This document shows positions 1 through 5,529 of a stretch of 7,889 bases of DNA, piece after piece. The DNA comes from Candidatus Neomicrothrix sp. UBA7388 (lineage in GTDB: Bacteria; Actinomycetota; Acidimicrobiia; Acidimicrobiales; Poriferisodalaceae), in NCBI GenBank assembly GCA_002470695.1, contig DKNM01000027.1, positions 1,654 to 9,542 on the forward strand, in the 5' to 3' direction. A program made the position numbers and the translations under genes. Positions within the stretch are counted from its first letter, which is position 1. Each line of letters begins with the position of its first letter. The notes under the pieces were generated by a model that saw nothing but the letters and a program-made list of their open reading frames with translations, did no database searches and was not told the origin of the DNA.

Positions 1-140
1 GAAAATTCTTTATCCTTTCTCGCCGCCATCCCGAGACAAGGGTCATGAGAGCCTGGGGGTAGTTCCTCAAGTAAAAAATCACGAACATCTTGTTGGAGAC
101 GCAACTCTTCTTGAGTTAACTCAGTTGGGGTAAAGCGCAT
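1..140 (-). CDS. Acyl-CoA dehydrogenase, N-terminal fragment (cut by window edge)
   Basis: The reverse strand is open from an ATG at 140-138 to the window edge, giving 46 complete codons. The protein starts MRFTPTELTQEELRLQQDVR and continues with an 'FLLEELPPGSHDP' stretch and 'GMAARKDKEFS'. This amphipathic helix followed by L-P-P-G and a D/E-F-S segment is the familiar N-terminus of flavin acyl-CoA dehydrogenases, which oxidise an acyl-CoA to the 2,3-enoyl-CoA and pass electrons to ETF. The FAD- and substrate-binding parts and the catalytic Glu lie outside the window, so substrate class cannot be told. The start is supported by an AAGGA ribosome-binding site 5 nt upstream. It is transcribed divergently from the thioesterase gene, which suggests a shared regulatory region and a common acyl-CoA theme. 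The family call is fairly secure despite the short length. It rests on recalled family style, not on a search. Confidence 0.8.
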   Translation of the reverse strand, partial: MRFTPTELTQEELRLQQDVRDFLLEELPPGSHDPCLGMAARKDKEF

Positions 141-145
141 AGGGG

Positions 146-150
146 TCCTT
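146..150 (-). promoter_or_regulatory. Ribosome-binding site of the acyl-CoA dehydrogenase gene
   Basis: On the reverse strand AAGGA lies 5 nt before the ATG at 140-138. It fixes the start of the partial acyl-CoA dehydrogenase gene, which is otherwise judged from only 46 codons. Confidence 0.6.
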
Positions 151-159
151 ATCTGAACG

Positions 160-169
160 GTAGGCCTAC
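160..169. promoter_or_regulatory. 10-bp perfect palindrome GTAGGCCTAC
   Basis: GTAGGCCTAC is a perfect dyad in the divergent intergenic region, 19 bp upstream of the leftward acyl-CoA dehydrogenase start. Its position, between the likely promoter and the start codon, would suit an operator. However, a 10-bp palindrome is short and no second copy was noticed in the window, so a regulatory role is only a suggestion. Confidence 0.25.
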
Positions 170-255
170 AACGCCAATCTAACGGGGCTGGGCGTCGAAG
201 GAGTCCACAAATACTTAAGAGCCGAGATGCCAGAGCGATTTAGCATCTTATTTAA

Positions 256-271
256 CCGATAGACATATCGG
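256..271. promoter_or_regulatory. Inverted repeat CCGATA-gaca-TATCGG, candidate repressor operator
   Basis: Two perfect 6-bp arms flank a 4-bp spacer, ending 22 bp before the thioesterase ATG. A 16-bp dyad of this shape in a divergent gap next to acyl-CoA genes is typical of TetR-type (FadR/PaaR-like) or similar dimeric regulators. No regulator gene is present in the window, so the binding protein is unknown. Weak -10-like hexamers lie just upstream (TAGCAT at 241-246, TATTTA at 249-254), but neither has a convincing -35 partner. If either is used, a bound repressor would overlap the transcription start. The dyad is seen directly; the operator role is inferred. Confidence 0.45.
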
Positions 272-280
272 CGACAAAGC

Positions 281-285
281 AAGGA
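281..285 (+). promoter_or_regulatory. Ribosome-binding site of the thioesterase gene
   Basis: AAGGA is placed 8 nt upstream of the ATG at 294, good spacing for initiation, and it supports this start over any internal one. Confidence 0.6.
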
Positions 286-293
286 ACGCGAAG

Positions 294-785
294 ATGACAC
301 AGACCTCGTTCGAAGGTTATTCAGATGTAGTGAGACCAGAATGGATTGACTACAACGGTCATTTCAATGCTGGTTATTACTTAGTTTGTTTCGATGAGGC
401 TATTGAACCTTGGATGGACTTTATTGGTCTAGGTCAATTGCATAGGGATGAGCACAAGGTAACTACTTTTTCCGCGCAGAACCATGTCACCTATCTGAGG
501 GAGGTTGGCGAAGGAACTAACCTCACAGTTTCGACTCAACTTCTTGGCTTTGATCGGAAGCGCATTCACGCTATGCAAGTCATGTGGAACGCTGATGAAC
601 GATTTGTTTCAGCTACGTGTGAGGTGATGTCTCTCCACGTGTCAGAGGAAACCCGTAGAGTCTCAGAAATGCATGACGAGCCCTACAACACGCTCGGCCT
701 AGTTTGGGAAAAACACCAAATGATTGATGTTCCGCCTCAAGTTGGTCAAGTTATGTCGATCCCTGGTTGGAATCCGAAAAAATGA
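294..785 (+). CDS. Hotdog-fold acyl-CoA thioesterase (4HBT family, betainyl-CoA thioesterase-like)
   Basis: This 163-residue protein has the length of a single hotdog domain and is expected to be cytoplasmic. It should hydrolyse an acyl-CoA thioester to free acid and CoA. The signature is 'RPEWIDYNGHFNAGYY' at residues 14-29: Asp19 sits where 4-hydroxybenzoyl-CoA thioesterases have the catalytic Asp, followed by Gly22-His23 and Asn25. The later 'GFDRKRIHAMQVMW' (85-98) and 'FVSATCEVMSLHV' (104-116) segments fit the central strands of the fold. The 'PEWIDYNGH' form resembles the thioesterases that act on betainyl-CoA in carnitine breakdown, free-standing or fused to carnitine dehydrogenase. 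No carnitine dehydrogenase or keto-acid cleavage enzyme is seen here, so the substrate is open. It is the first gene of a rightward pair with the SDR 15 bp downstream and ends in tandem stops (TGATGA). The family is firm and the substrate unknown. Confidence 0.85.
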   Translation: MTQTSFEGYSDVVRPEWIDYNGHFNAGYYLVCFDEAIEPWMDFIGLGQLHRDEHKVTTFSAQNHVTYLREVGEGTNLTVSTQLLGFDRKRIHAMQVMWNADERFVSATCEVMSLHVSEETRRVSEMHDEPYNTLGLVWEKHQMIDVPPQVGQVMSIPGWNPKK

Positions 786-788
786 TGA

Positions 789-795
789 AGAGAGG
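789..795 (+). promoter_or_regulatory. Ribosome-binding site of the SDR gene
   Basis: AGAGAGG lies 5 nt before the ATG at 801, inside the 15-bp gap after the thioesterase stop. It indicates independent initiation within a shared transcript. Confidence 0.55.
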
Positions 796-800
796 CTGCG

Positions 801-1565
801 ATGACGCAAAGGCTGGAAGGTAAAAGCGCTGTTATAACTGGAGGGGGCCGAGGCATCGGCAAGGCGATAGCCCTCGCTTACGCTAGGGAAGGGGCTCGCT
901 GCGTTGTGACAAGCCGCCGTTTCGAGGATCTAGAGCAAACTGCGGCTGAAGCGCCAGATGGTTTGGTTACGGCTGTGGCGTGCGACGTCAGCGACGACTC
1001 ATCAGTTAAAGAAATGGCGGACCGCGTTCATGAAATGTTTGGAGGAGTCGACATTGTCGTCAATAACGCCGGTATCCATGCAGCGGGCCGCTTTATGGAC
1101 ATCGAACCGGAGACTTACTCTCGGCTTTATGAGGTAAATGTTGTAGGGATCGTTCGAATAAGTCAGGCGTTCCTACCAGGCATGCTGGAGAGAGGGCGAG
1201 GCAGCGTGGTGAATATCGCGTCAACAGCGGGATTGTTCGAATCGCCCGGGCAGGCACCATACAACGCCTCGAAACACGGCGCAGTTGGTCTAACTAGGTG
1301 CATGGCACTGGAGCTCGCGGCCACAGGAGTTACCTGCAACGCAATCTGTCCAGGGTTTGTGGATACTCCAATGCTTGACGGCTTTGCAGACTTAGTTGGA
1401 GCAGAGTCTGAGGAGTTGCGGGCGCAGCTAGCGCAGAGAACACCAATGGGCAGAATTCTCGACCCGAGCGAGATAGCCGATTTAGCCGTTTATCTAGGAA
1501 GCGATGAGTCATCGGGCATGACGGGACAGACTATGGCCATAAGTAATGGGATGCGGATGTCGTGA
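801..1565 (+). CDS. Short-chain dehydrogenase/reductase (classical SDR)
   Basis: At 254 residues this is a standard classical SDR with a complete active site. It has the TGGGRGIG dinucleotide-binding motif (13-20), Asp62 after beta-3, NNAG (88-91), Asn113, Ser141, and Tyr154 with Lys158 in the YNASK motif. The 'PGFVDTPM' segment (184-191) follows beta-6. The strand-2 end reads SRR (38-40) with no acidic residue, which in this family usually means NADP(H) rather than NAD(H). The reaction would be reversible oxidation of an alcohol or 3-hydroxyacyl group to the ketone; the family is too broad to name the substrate. The gene follows the thioesterase by 15 bp and almost certainly shares its mRNA. 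It could be a 3-oxoacyl-ACP/CoA reductase (FabG-like) or a sterol/secondary-alcohol dehydrogenase. The acyl-CoA dehydrogenase and thioesterase nearby favour an acyl-CoA or small hydroxyacid substrate, but only by context. Confidence 0.88.
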   Translation: MTQRLEGKSAVITGGGRGIGKAIALAYAREGARCVVTSRRFEDLEQTAAEAPDGLVTAVACDVSDDSSVKEMADRVHEMFGGVDIVVNNAGIHAAGRFMDIEPETYSRLYEVNVVGIVRISQAFLPGMLERGRGSVVNIASTAGLFESPGQAPYNASKHGAVGLTRCMALELAATGVTCNAICPGFVDTPMLDGFADLVGAESEELRAQLAQRTPMGRILDPSEIADLAVYLGSDESSGMTGQTMAISNGMRMS

Positions 1566-1628
1566 CCGAACCTATCTGCGTGTATGTCCGTTAGCGGCCG
1601 GCTCTTTCGTCTTTGGTGTTCTGGGGTC

Positions 1629-1640
1629 TAGGCTGGTTGC
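1629..1640 (+). promoter_or_regulatory. Candidate -10 element for leaderless ilvD transcription
   Basis: TAGGCT (1629-1634) fits the TANNNT pattern of actinobacterial -10 boxes and ends 6 nt before the ilvD ATG at 1641, so transcription could start at the A of the ATG. No Shine-Dalgarno sequence precedes this start at usual spacing. A weak -35-like TTTCGT lies at 1605-1610 with an 18-bp spacer. TANNNT is a loose pattern that occurs often by chance. Confidence 0.3.
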
Positions 1641-3476
1641 ATGCCTCAGTACCGATCCCTTACTTCCACCGGTGGCCGAAACCAGGCTGGCGCTCGCGCC
1701 CTCTGGCGCGCAACTGGAATGACCGACGAAGATTTCCAGAAGCCAATCATTGCGATCTCTAACTCCTTTACACAGTTTGTGCCAGGTCACGTCCATTTGA
1801 AGGACCTAGGCCAAATGGTTGCGCGCGAGATAGAACGAGCCGGAGGCGTAGCTAAAGAATTCAACACCATTGCTGTCGATGATGGCATTGCAATGGGTCA
1901 TGACGGGATGCTCTATAGCCTTCCGAGTCGAGACTTGATTGCTGATTCGGTCGAGTACATGGTTGAGGCTCACTGCGCCGACGCACTCGTTTGTATAAGT
2001 AACTGCGACAAAATTACGCCTGGGATGCTCAACGCTGCGATGCGGCTAAATATCCCCACCGTATTCGTGTCAGGCGGGCCCATGGAGGCGGGCAAAACTA
2101 AGCTCGCCGAAAATAAGGTAGACCTCATCAACGTAATGATCGTTGCTGCCGATGATTCAGTTAGCGACGAGGATGTTGCCGAGATGGAACGTTCGGGTTG
2201 TCCAACCTGTGGGTCGTGTTCAGGCATGTTCACCGCTAATTCAATGAATTGTTTGACAGAGGCTTTGGGTCTCTCTCTTCCGGGCAACGGAACCGTTGTT
2301 GCCACTCATGCCGACCGCAAAGAGCTCTTTTTGGAAGCTGGACGCTTAATAGTTGACTTATGTCGCCGCTATTACCAAGAAGATGACTCCTCGGTGCTGC
2401 CTAGGAATATCGCCAGTTTCGAAGCCTTTGAAAATGCGATGTGTCTTGATATCGCTATGGGCGGATCAACGAACACCATTCTCCACTTGTTAGCCGCGGC
2501 GCAAGAGGGCGGCGTTGACTTCACAATGTCAGATATAGACCGGCTATCCAAAAAGGTCCCGAATATCTGCAAGGTTGCGCCGGCGACTGAACTGTTTCAC
2601 GTTGAAGACGTTCACAGAGCAGGCGGAGTCATGTCAATATTGGCTGAGTTAAATCGTGGGGGACTGCTTCACAACGAAGTGCCGACTATCCATGAGCCGA
2701 GTTTGTTCGAAGCGCTTGTCAAATATGACGTGGCGACTAACGAGGATGAAGCTCTTCACGAATTTTATCGCGCTGGACCCGCTGGTATTCCGACCCAAGT
2801 GGCGTTCAGTCAAGCAGAGCGATACAACAAGTTGGATCTTGACAGGGAGCAAGGGTGTATTCGGTCCGTTGAAAACGCTTACAGCGCTGACGGAGGACTT
2901 GCTGTGCTTTACGGCAATCTTGCTGAGGATGGGTGTGTGGTCAAAACAGCGGGTGTTGAGGAGGAAAACCTTGTTTTCTCAGGCAACGCGCATGTCGTGG
3001 AAAGTCAAGACGAGGCTGTTGACCACATCTTGAACGACAAAGTCAAAGAAGGCTCCGTTGTAGTTGTGCGCTATGAAGGTCCTCGAGGAGGTCCAGGTAT
3101 GCAGGAAATGCTGTATCCGACCTCATATTTAAAGTCCAAAGGTCTCGGTAAGGCCTGCGCCTTGTTGACTGATGGTCGCTTCTCAGGCGGCACATCAGGC
3201 CTTTCAATCGGTCACGTTTCCCCGGAGGCCGCAGCGGGAGGGACAATCGGGCTAGTGAAAGATGGCGATATTATCCGTATCGACATTCCGAATCGTTCTA
3301 TTTACCTCGAAGTTGATGACGAAGAGCTCGCTAAGCGACGCAAAATCCAAGATGAGCTTGGCTGGAGTCCGGAGATGCAACGACCTCGCAAGGTTTCAGC
3401 GGCTTTGAAGGCGTACGGCCTAATGGCGACTAGCGCCGATAAAGGTGCCGTGCGTGACCTTAGTGCTTTCTTGTAG
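1641..3476 (+). CDS. ilvD: Dihydroxy-acid dehydratase
   Basis: This 611-residue protein catalyses dehydration of 2,3-dihydroxy-isovalerate and 2,3-dihydroxy-3-methylvalerate to the 2-keto acids in valine/isoleucine synthesis, using an Fe-S cluster and Mg2+ in the cytoplasm. It matches the E. coli IlvD type (616 residues) almost throughout, as I recall that sequence, including the MPxYRS start. Visible landmarks are Asp81 and the SNCDKITPG motif with Cys122, Asp123 and Lys124 (the lysine carbamylated in this family). CPTCGSCSG (187-195) supplies Cys193, and Glu489 lies in 'MQEMLYP'. [11 protein letters not shown] (510-520) has the catalytic Ser515. Gly49 occupies the place of the Cys in the 'PCN' motif of many [2Fe-2S] homologues, as in the E. 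coli oxygen-sensitive [4Fe-4S] enzyme. No other ilv gene is nearby. The 75-bp gap upstream probably holds its own promoter. The transporter gene follows by 15 bp. A sugar-acid dehydratase of the same superfamily is unlikely given the close match. Confidence 0.96.
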   Translation: MPQYRSLTSTGGRNQAGARALWRATGMTDEDFQKPIIAISNSFTQFVPGHVHLKDLGQMVAREIERAGGVAKEFNTIAVDDGIAMGHDGMLYSLPSRDLIADSVEYMVEAHCADALVCISNCDKITPGMLNAAMRLNIPTVFVSGGPMEAGKTKLAENKVDLINVMIVAADDSVSDEDVAEMERSGCPTCGSCSGMFTANSMNCLTEALGLSLPGNGTVVATHADRKELFLEAGRLIVDLCRRYYQEDDSSVLPRNIASFEAFENAMCLDIAMGGSTNTILHLLAAAQEGGVDFTMSDIDRLSKKVPNICKVAPATELFHVEDVHRAGGVMSILAELNRGGLLHNEVPTIHEPSLFEALVKYDVATNEDEALHEFYRAGPAGIPTQVAFSQAERYNKLDLDREQGCIRSVENAYSADGGLAVLYGNLAEDGCVVKTAGVEEENLVFSGNAHVVESQDEAVDHILNDKVKEGSVVVVRYEGPRGGPGMQEMLYPTSYLKSKGLGKACALLTDGRFSGGTSGLSIGHVSPEAAAGGTIGLVKDGDIIRIDIPNRSIYLEVDDEELAKRRKIQDELGWSPEMQRPRKVSAALKAYGLMATSADKGAVRDLSAFL

Positions 3477-3491
3477 ACCTCTTCAGAACTA

Positions 3492-4721
3492 GTGGGCGGC
3501 ACTTTCGAAGCGCTCTCGATACCTGCATTTCGGAGACTCTGGCTAGGCGGGTATCTATTCTCTCTTGCGATATTCGCGCAAATGATAGCCCGTGGCGCTC
3601 TCGCAAAAAATCTAGAAGGAAGCAATGCAGCTCTGGGAGCTGTGACCCTAGCTTTTGGCCTAACGGGGCTATTGACGACGCCCTTAGGAGGCGTTGCCGC
3701 AGATAGGTTTCCAAAGCGTCGAATCCTCGTAATTTCGACTGCTCTTTTATTTATCTCCTCACTTGGGATAGCTATAGCAGTGCAACTTGAATTTGTTACC
3801 TTTTGGATGCTCATCGTGGCTTCGGCCGTTCAATCAGCTGGTTTCAGCGGCCTTTTGCCAGCTCGTATGGCGTTTACAGCTGAGCTCGTTGGGCCCGACA
3901 AGCTTGGAAATGGCGTCGTTCTGTCGCAGATCTCGATGAATTTGAATCGCGTGATCGGCCCAGTTGTTGCTGGTGTTCTGATCGGATTGCCTAACTTAGG
4001 AATAGGGGCCGTGTACTGGGTCAGTACAGTCATTACCGGGATGGGTGGACTGTTTTTCCTAAGACTGCCAAACGGAAATCCTTCCACGAGGTCGTCCCCC
4101 AGTTCCGCTCTCACTGACCTCTTAGATGGCCTGAGGTATGGGGTGACCTCCTGGCCACTGCCGCTTCTTTTGGGCACTTCCGGGTTGGCGCTTCTCATAG
4201 GTTTCCCCTACGTTGCCTTTCTGCCTAGTGTCGCCGAAGATTTGTTTGGGACAGGCGACAGCGGCTTCGCGTGGCTATCTGCAGTAGGTGCTGCTGGCGG
4301 TCTTTGCGCGGCGGTGCTTATTGCAAAGAAAGCATACGGCCGTAAGGCTTGGCGTATCCAAAACACGGCGGTTGTAGGCTTCGGGGTCGGTATTTTCGCT
4401 TTAGGCGTAGCTCCGACCTTTGCAACGGCGATGTTTGTCATGTTTGCCTTAGGAGCCGCAACCTCTGCATTTCAATCAATGAATTCGACTCTTACCTTGG
4501 CGATGAGTAGGGCGGAATACCACGGAAGGATGCAATCTCTTCTTCAACTTGGGTTCAATTTCTTCGGTGTTGCCGCCCTGCCACTGGGTATCTGCGCTGA
4601 CACTCTTGGGCTTCGCCAGACATTGGTGGCGATGGGCTGCCTTGTCGTGGTCGTAGGAATCTTTTCAACTGCGATCTATCAAACAAAAGTTCGTTTAACT
4701 GGGCCGCCAAGGACTTCATAG
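3492..4721 (+). CDS. Major facilitator superfamily transporter (EntS/MFS_3-like)
   Basis: This 409-residue membrane protein has about 12 hydrophobic segments, near residues 17-38, 47-70, 78-97, 101-123, 143-168, 171-191, 221-241, 258-278, 291-310, 312-333, 349-369 and 377-397. The loop between helices 2 and 3 carries the MFS motif-A pattern GGVAADRFPKRR (66-77). 'NRVIGPVVAG' (152-161) in helix 5 and 'GRMQSL' (345-350) before helix 11 are typical of the EntS-like group, which exports siderophores or drugs by proton antiport. The substrate cannot be told. The start is GTG at 3492, the first possible start after ilvD, and it lacks a clear Shine-Dalgarno sequence. It lies in the same frame as ilvD, six codons after that gene's TAG, so translation probably depends on coupling or reinitiation. 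Linkage to ilvD might suggest export of a branched-chain acid or derivative, but that is speculation. Confidence 0.85.
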   Translation: MGGTFEALSIPAFRRLWLGGYLFSLAIFAQMIARGALAKNLEGSNAALGAVTLAFGLTGLLTTPLGGVAADRFPKRRILVISTALLFISSLGIAIAVQLEFVTFWMLIVASAVQSAGFSGLLPARMAFTAELVGPDKLGNGVVLSQISMNLNRVIGPVVAGVLIGLPNLGIGAVYWVSTVITGMGGLFFLRLPNGNPSTRSSPSSALTDLLDGLRYGVTSWPLPLLLGTSGLALLIGFPYVAFLPSVAEDLFGTGDSGFAWLSAVGAAGGLCAAVLIAKKAYGRKAWRIQNTAVVGFGVGIFALGVAPTFATAMFVMFALGAATSAFQSMNSTLTLAMSRAEYHGRMQSLLQLGFNFFGVAALPLGICADTLGLRQTLVAMGCLVVVVGIFSTAIYQTKVRLTGPPRTS

Positions 4722-4737
4722 GGATAGCGTCAGCATC

Positions 4738-5526
4738 ATGGAGATCTTTGGCGTCGTTAACGCTTCACCAGACTCACTCGCTAAATTTTCAGTCGTTACC
4801 AATGAAGAAGATGCCAAAGAGTACGGTGCAAAGCTTCTCGCTCAAGGCGCCGATCACCTTGACGTAGGTGCACAAGCGTCTCATGGGGACGCAGCGTTCG
4901 TAAAACCGGAGCAAGAGTGGCAGATTGTTGAACCGGTCTTGCAAGGTTTGTTGAAACTTGAGGCCGATGTCTCAATAGACACTTGGCAGGTCGACACAGC
5001 CCGAAGAGCCTTAGATGCTGGAGCGAAAGTTCTGAATGCATCCGATGCTTTACAGTCCGACGAAATGATCGAGCTCGCAGCGGAACGAGAAGTTCAGGTG
5101 ATTCTCCCGTTCATGCTTGGGCCGGACCCAAGGCACCTGAAACATGTCCATGGTGACCCAGTTCAGGTCATGGTCGATTGGTTCGACCTTCAGCTGGAGA
5201 GGGCTGCAAAGTGGGGAATCCGAGACCGCTTAACTTTGGACCCCGGAACCGGTTTCTCGCCTCCACATTGGGAGTGGAAGGAGAGGTACCAGTACCAGAA
5301 AGCGATATACGGCGGTCTAAATAGGCTGCGAGTGTTTGAACTGCCGATTTACGTTCCCATAGCGTGGAAGCAAACGCCGGATCGACTGGAGTTAGTTGAC
5401 TTGGCTTTGAGTCAAGACGTTGAGTTCGTTCGCGCTCACATACCGCAACAAATTCGCGAAAGGCATGAAGCCCTGCGAAATGGTGAGCCGATTCCGGTAA
5501 CCGAAACCTGGAGCGGTTACGAATGA
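4738..5526 (+). CDS. Dihydropteroate-synthase-like pterin-binding protein, atypical pABA loop
   Basis: This 262-residue TIM-barrel-like protein is recognisable as a DHPS relative. Its start 'FGVVNASPDSL' (4-14) matches the GxxNxTPDSF loop with Asn8 for the metal. 'GADHLDVGAQAS' (37-48) matches GADxxDxGxxS, and 'SIDTW' (79-83) holds Asp81. Asn100 lies in 'LNASDAL' and Asp168 in 'DPGTGF'. Lys211 stands where SRK is usual, and R-x-H (232-234) is at the end. These are the residues that hold the pterin ring. The next loop reads Q-A-S-H-G-D instead of the S-T-R-P-G that binds p-aminobenzoate, and the SRK serine-arginine is replaced by Ala-Trp. So it may not make dihydropteroate; a paralogue with another pterin or amine partner, comparable in spirit to mycobacterial FolP2, is possible. 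It follows the transporter by 16 bp without a well-spaced Shine-Dalgarno sequence. Family membership is likely and the function unknown. Confidence 0.75.
   Translation: MEIFGVVNASPDSLAKFSVVTNEEDAKEYGAKLLAQGADHLDVGAQASHGDAAFVKPEQEWQIVEPVLQGLLKLEADVSIDTWQVDTARRALDAGAKVLNASDALQSDEMIELAAEREVQVILPFMLGPDPRHLKHVHGDPVQVMVDWFDLQLERAAKWGIRDRLTLDPGTGFSPPHWEWKERYQYQKAIYGGLNRLRVFELPIYVPIAWKQTPDRLELVDLALSQDVEFVRAHIPQQIRERHEALRNGEPIPVTETWSGYE
5497..5520. terminator. Stem-loop at the convergent gene junction, possible bidirectional terminator
   Basis: GTAACCG and CGGTTAC form a perfect 7-bp stem around a 10-nt loop, inside the last codons of the DHPS-like gene and just past the stop of the opposite gene. 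No T-run follows on either strand, so it is not a classic intrinsic terminator. With only 3 bp between the two stop codons, any terminator must overlap coding sequence. Two smaller dyads lie beside it, at 5533-5544 and 5555-5566. Confidence 0.3.
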
Positions 5527-5529
5527 GCG

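Noticed and set aside
1593..1603. GC-rich near-palindrome (AGCGGCCGGCT) after the SDR gene as a terminator
   Set aside because: The symmetry is imperfect with no room for a loop, and only a short mixed T/C tract follows.
1970..2305. 111-codon reverse-strand open frame inside ilvD
   Set aside because: It lies fully within the conserved Fe-S region of ilvD, whose protein sequence dictates these bases. No independent coding sign was seen.
3302..3814. 170-codon open frame on the reverse strand across the ilvD-transporter junction
   Set aside because: It is antisense to two clear genes, its translation is rich in Arg, Ser, Ala and Pro with no recognisable motif, and no ribosome-binding site was evident. 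It is a shadow frame.
4738..5526. Calling this gene folP outright
   Set aside because: The p-aminobenzoate-binding S-T-R-P loop and the Ser-Arg of the SRK motif are missing, so the symbol would claim an activity the sequence does not support.
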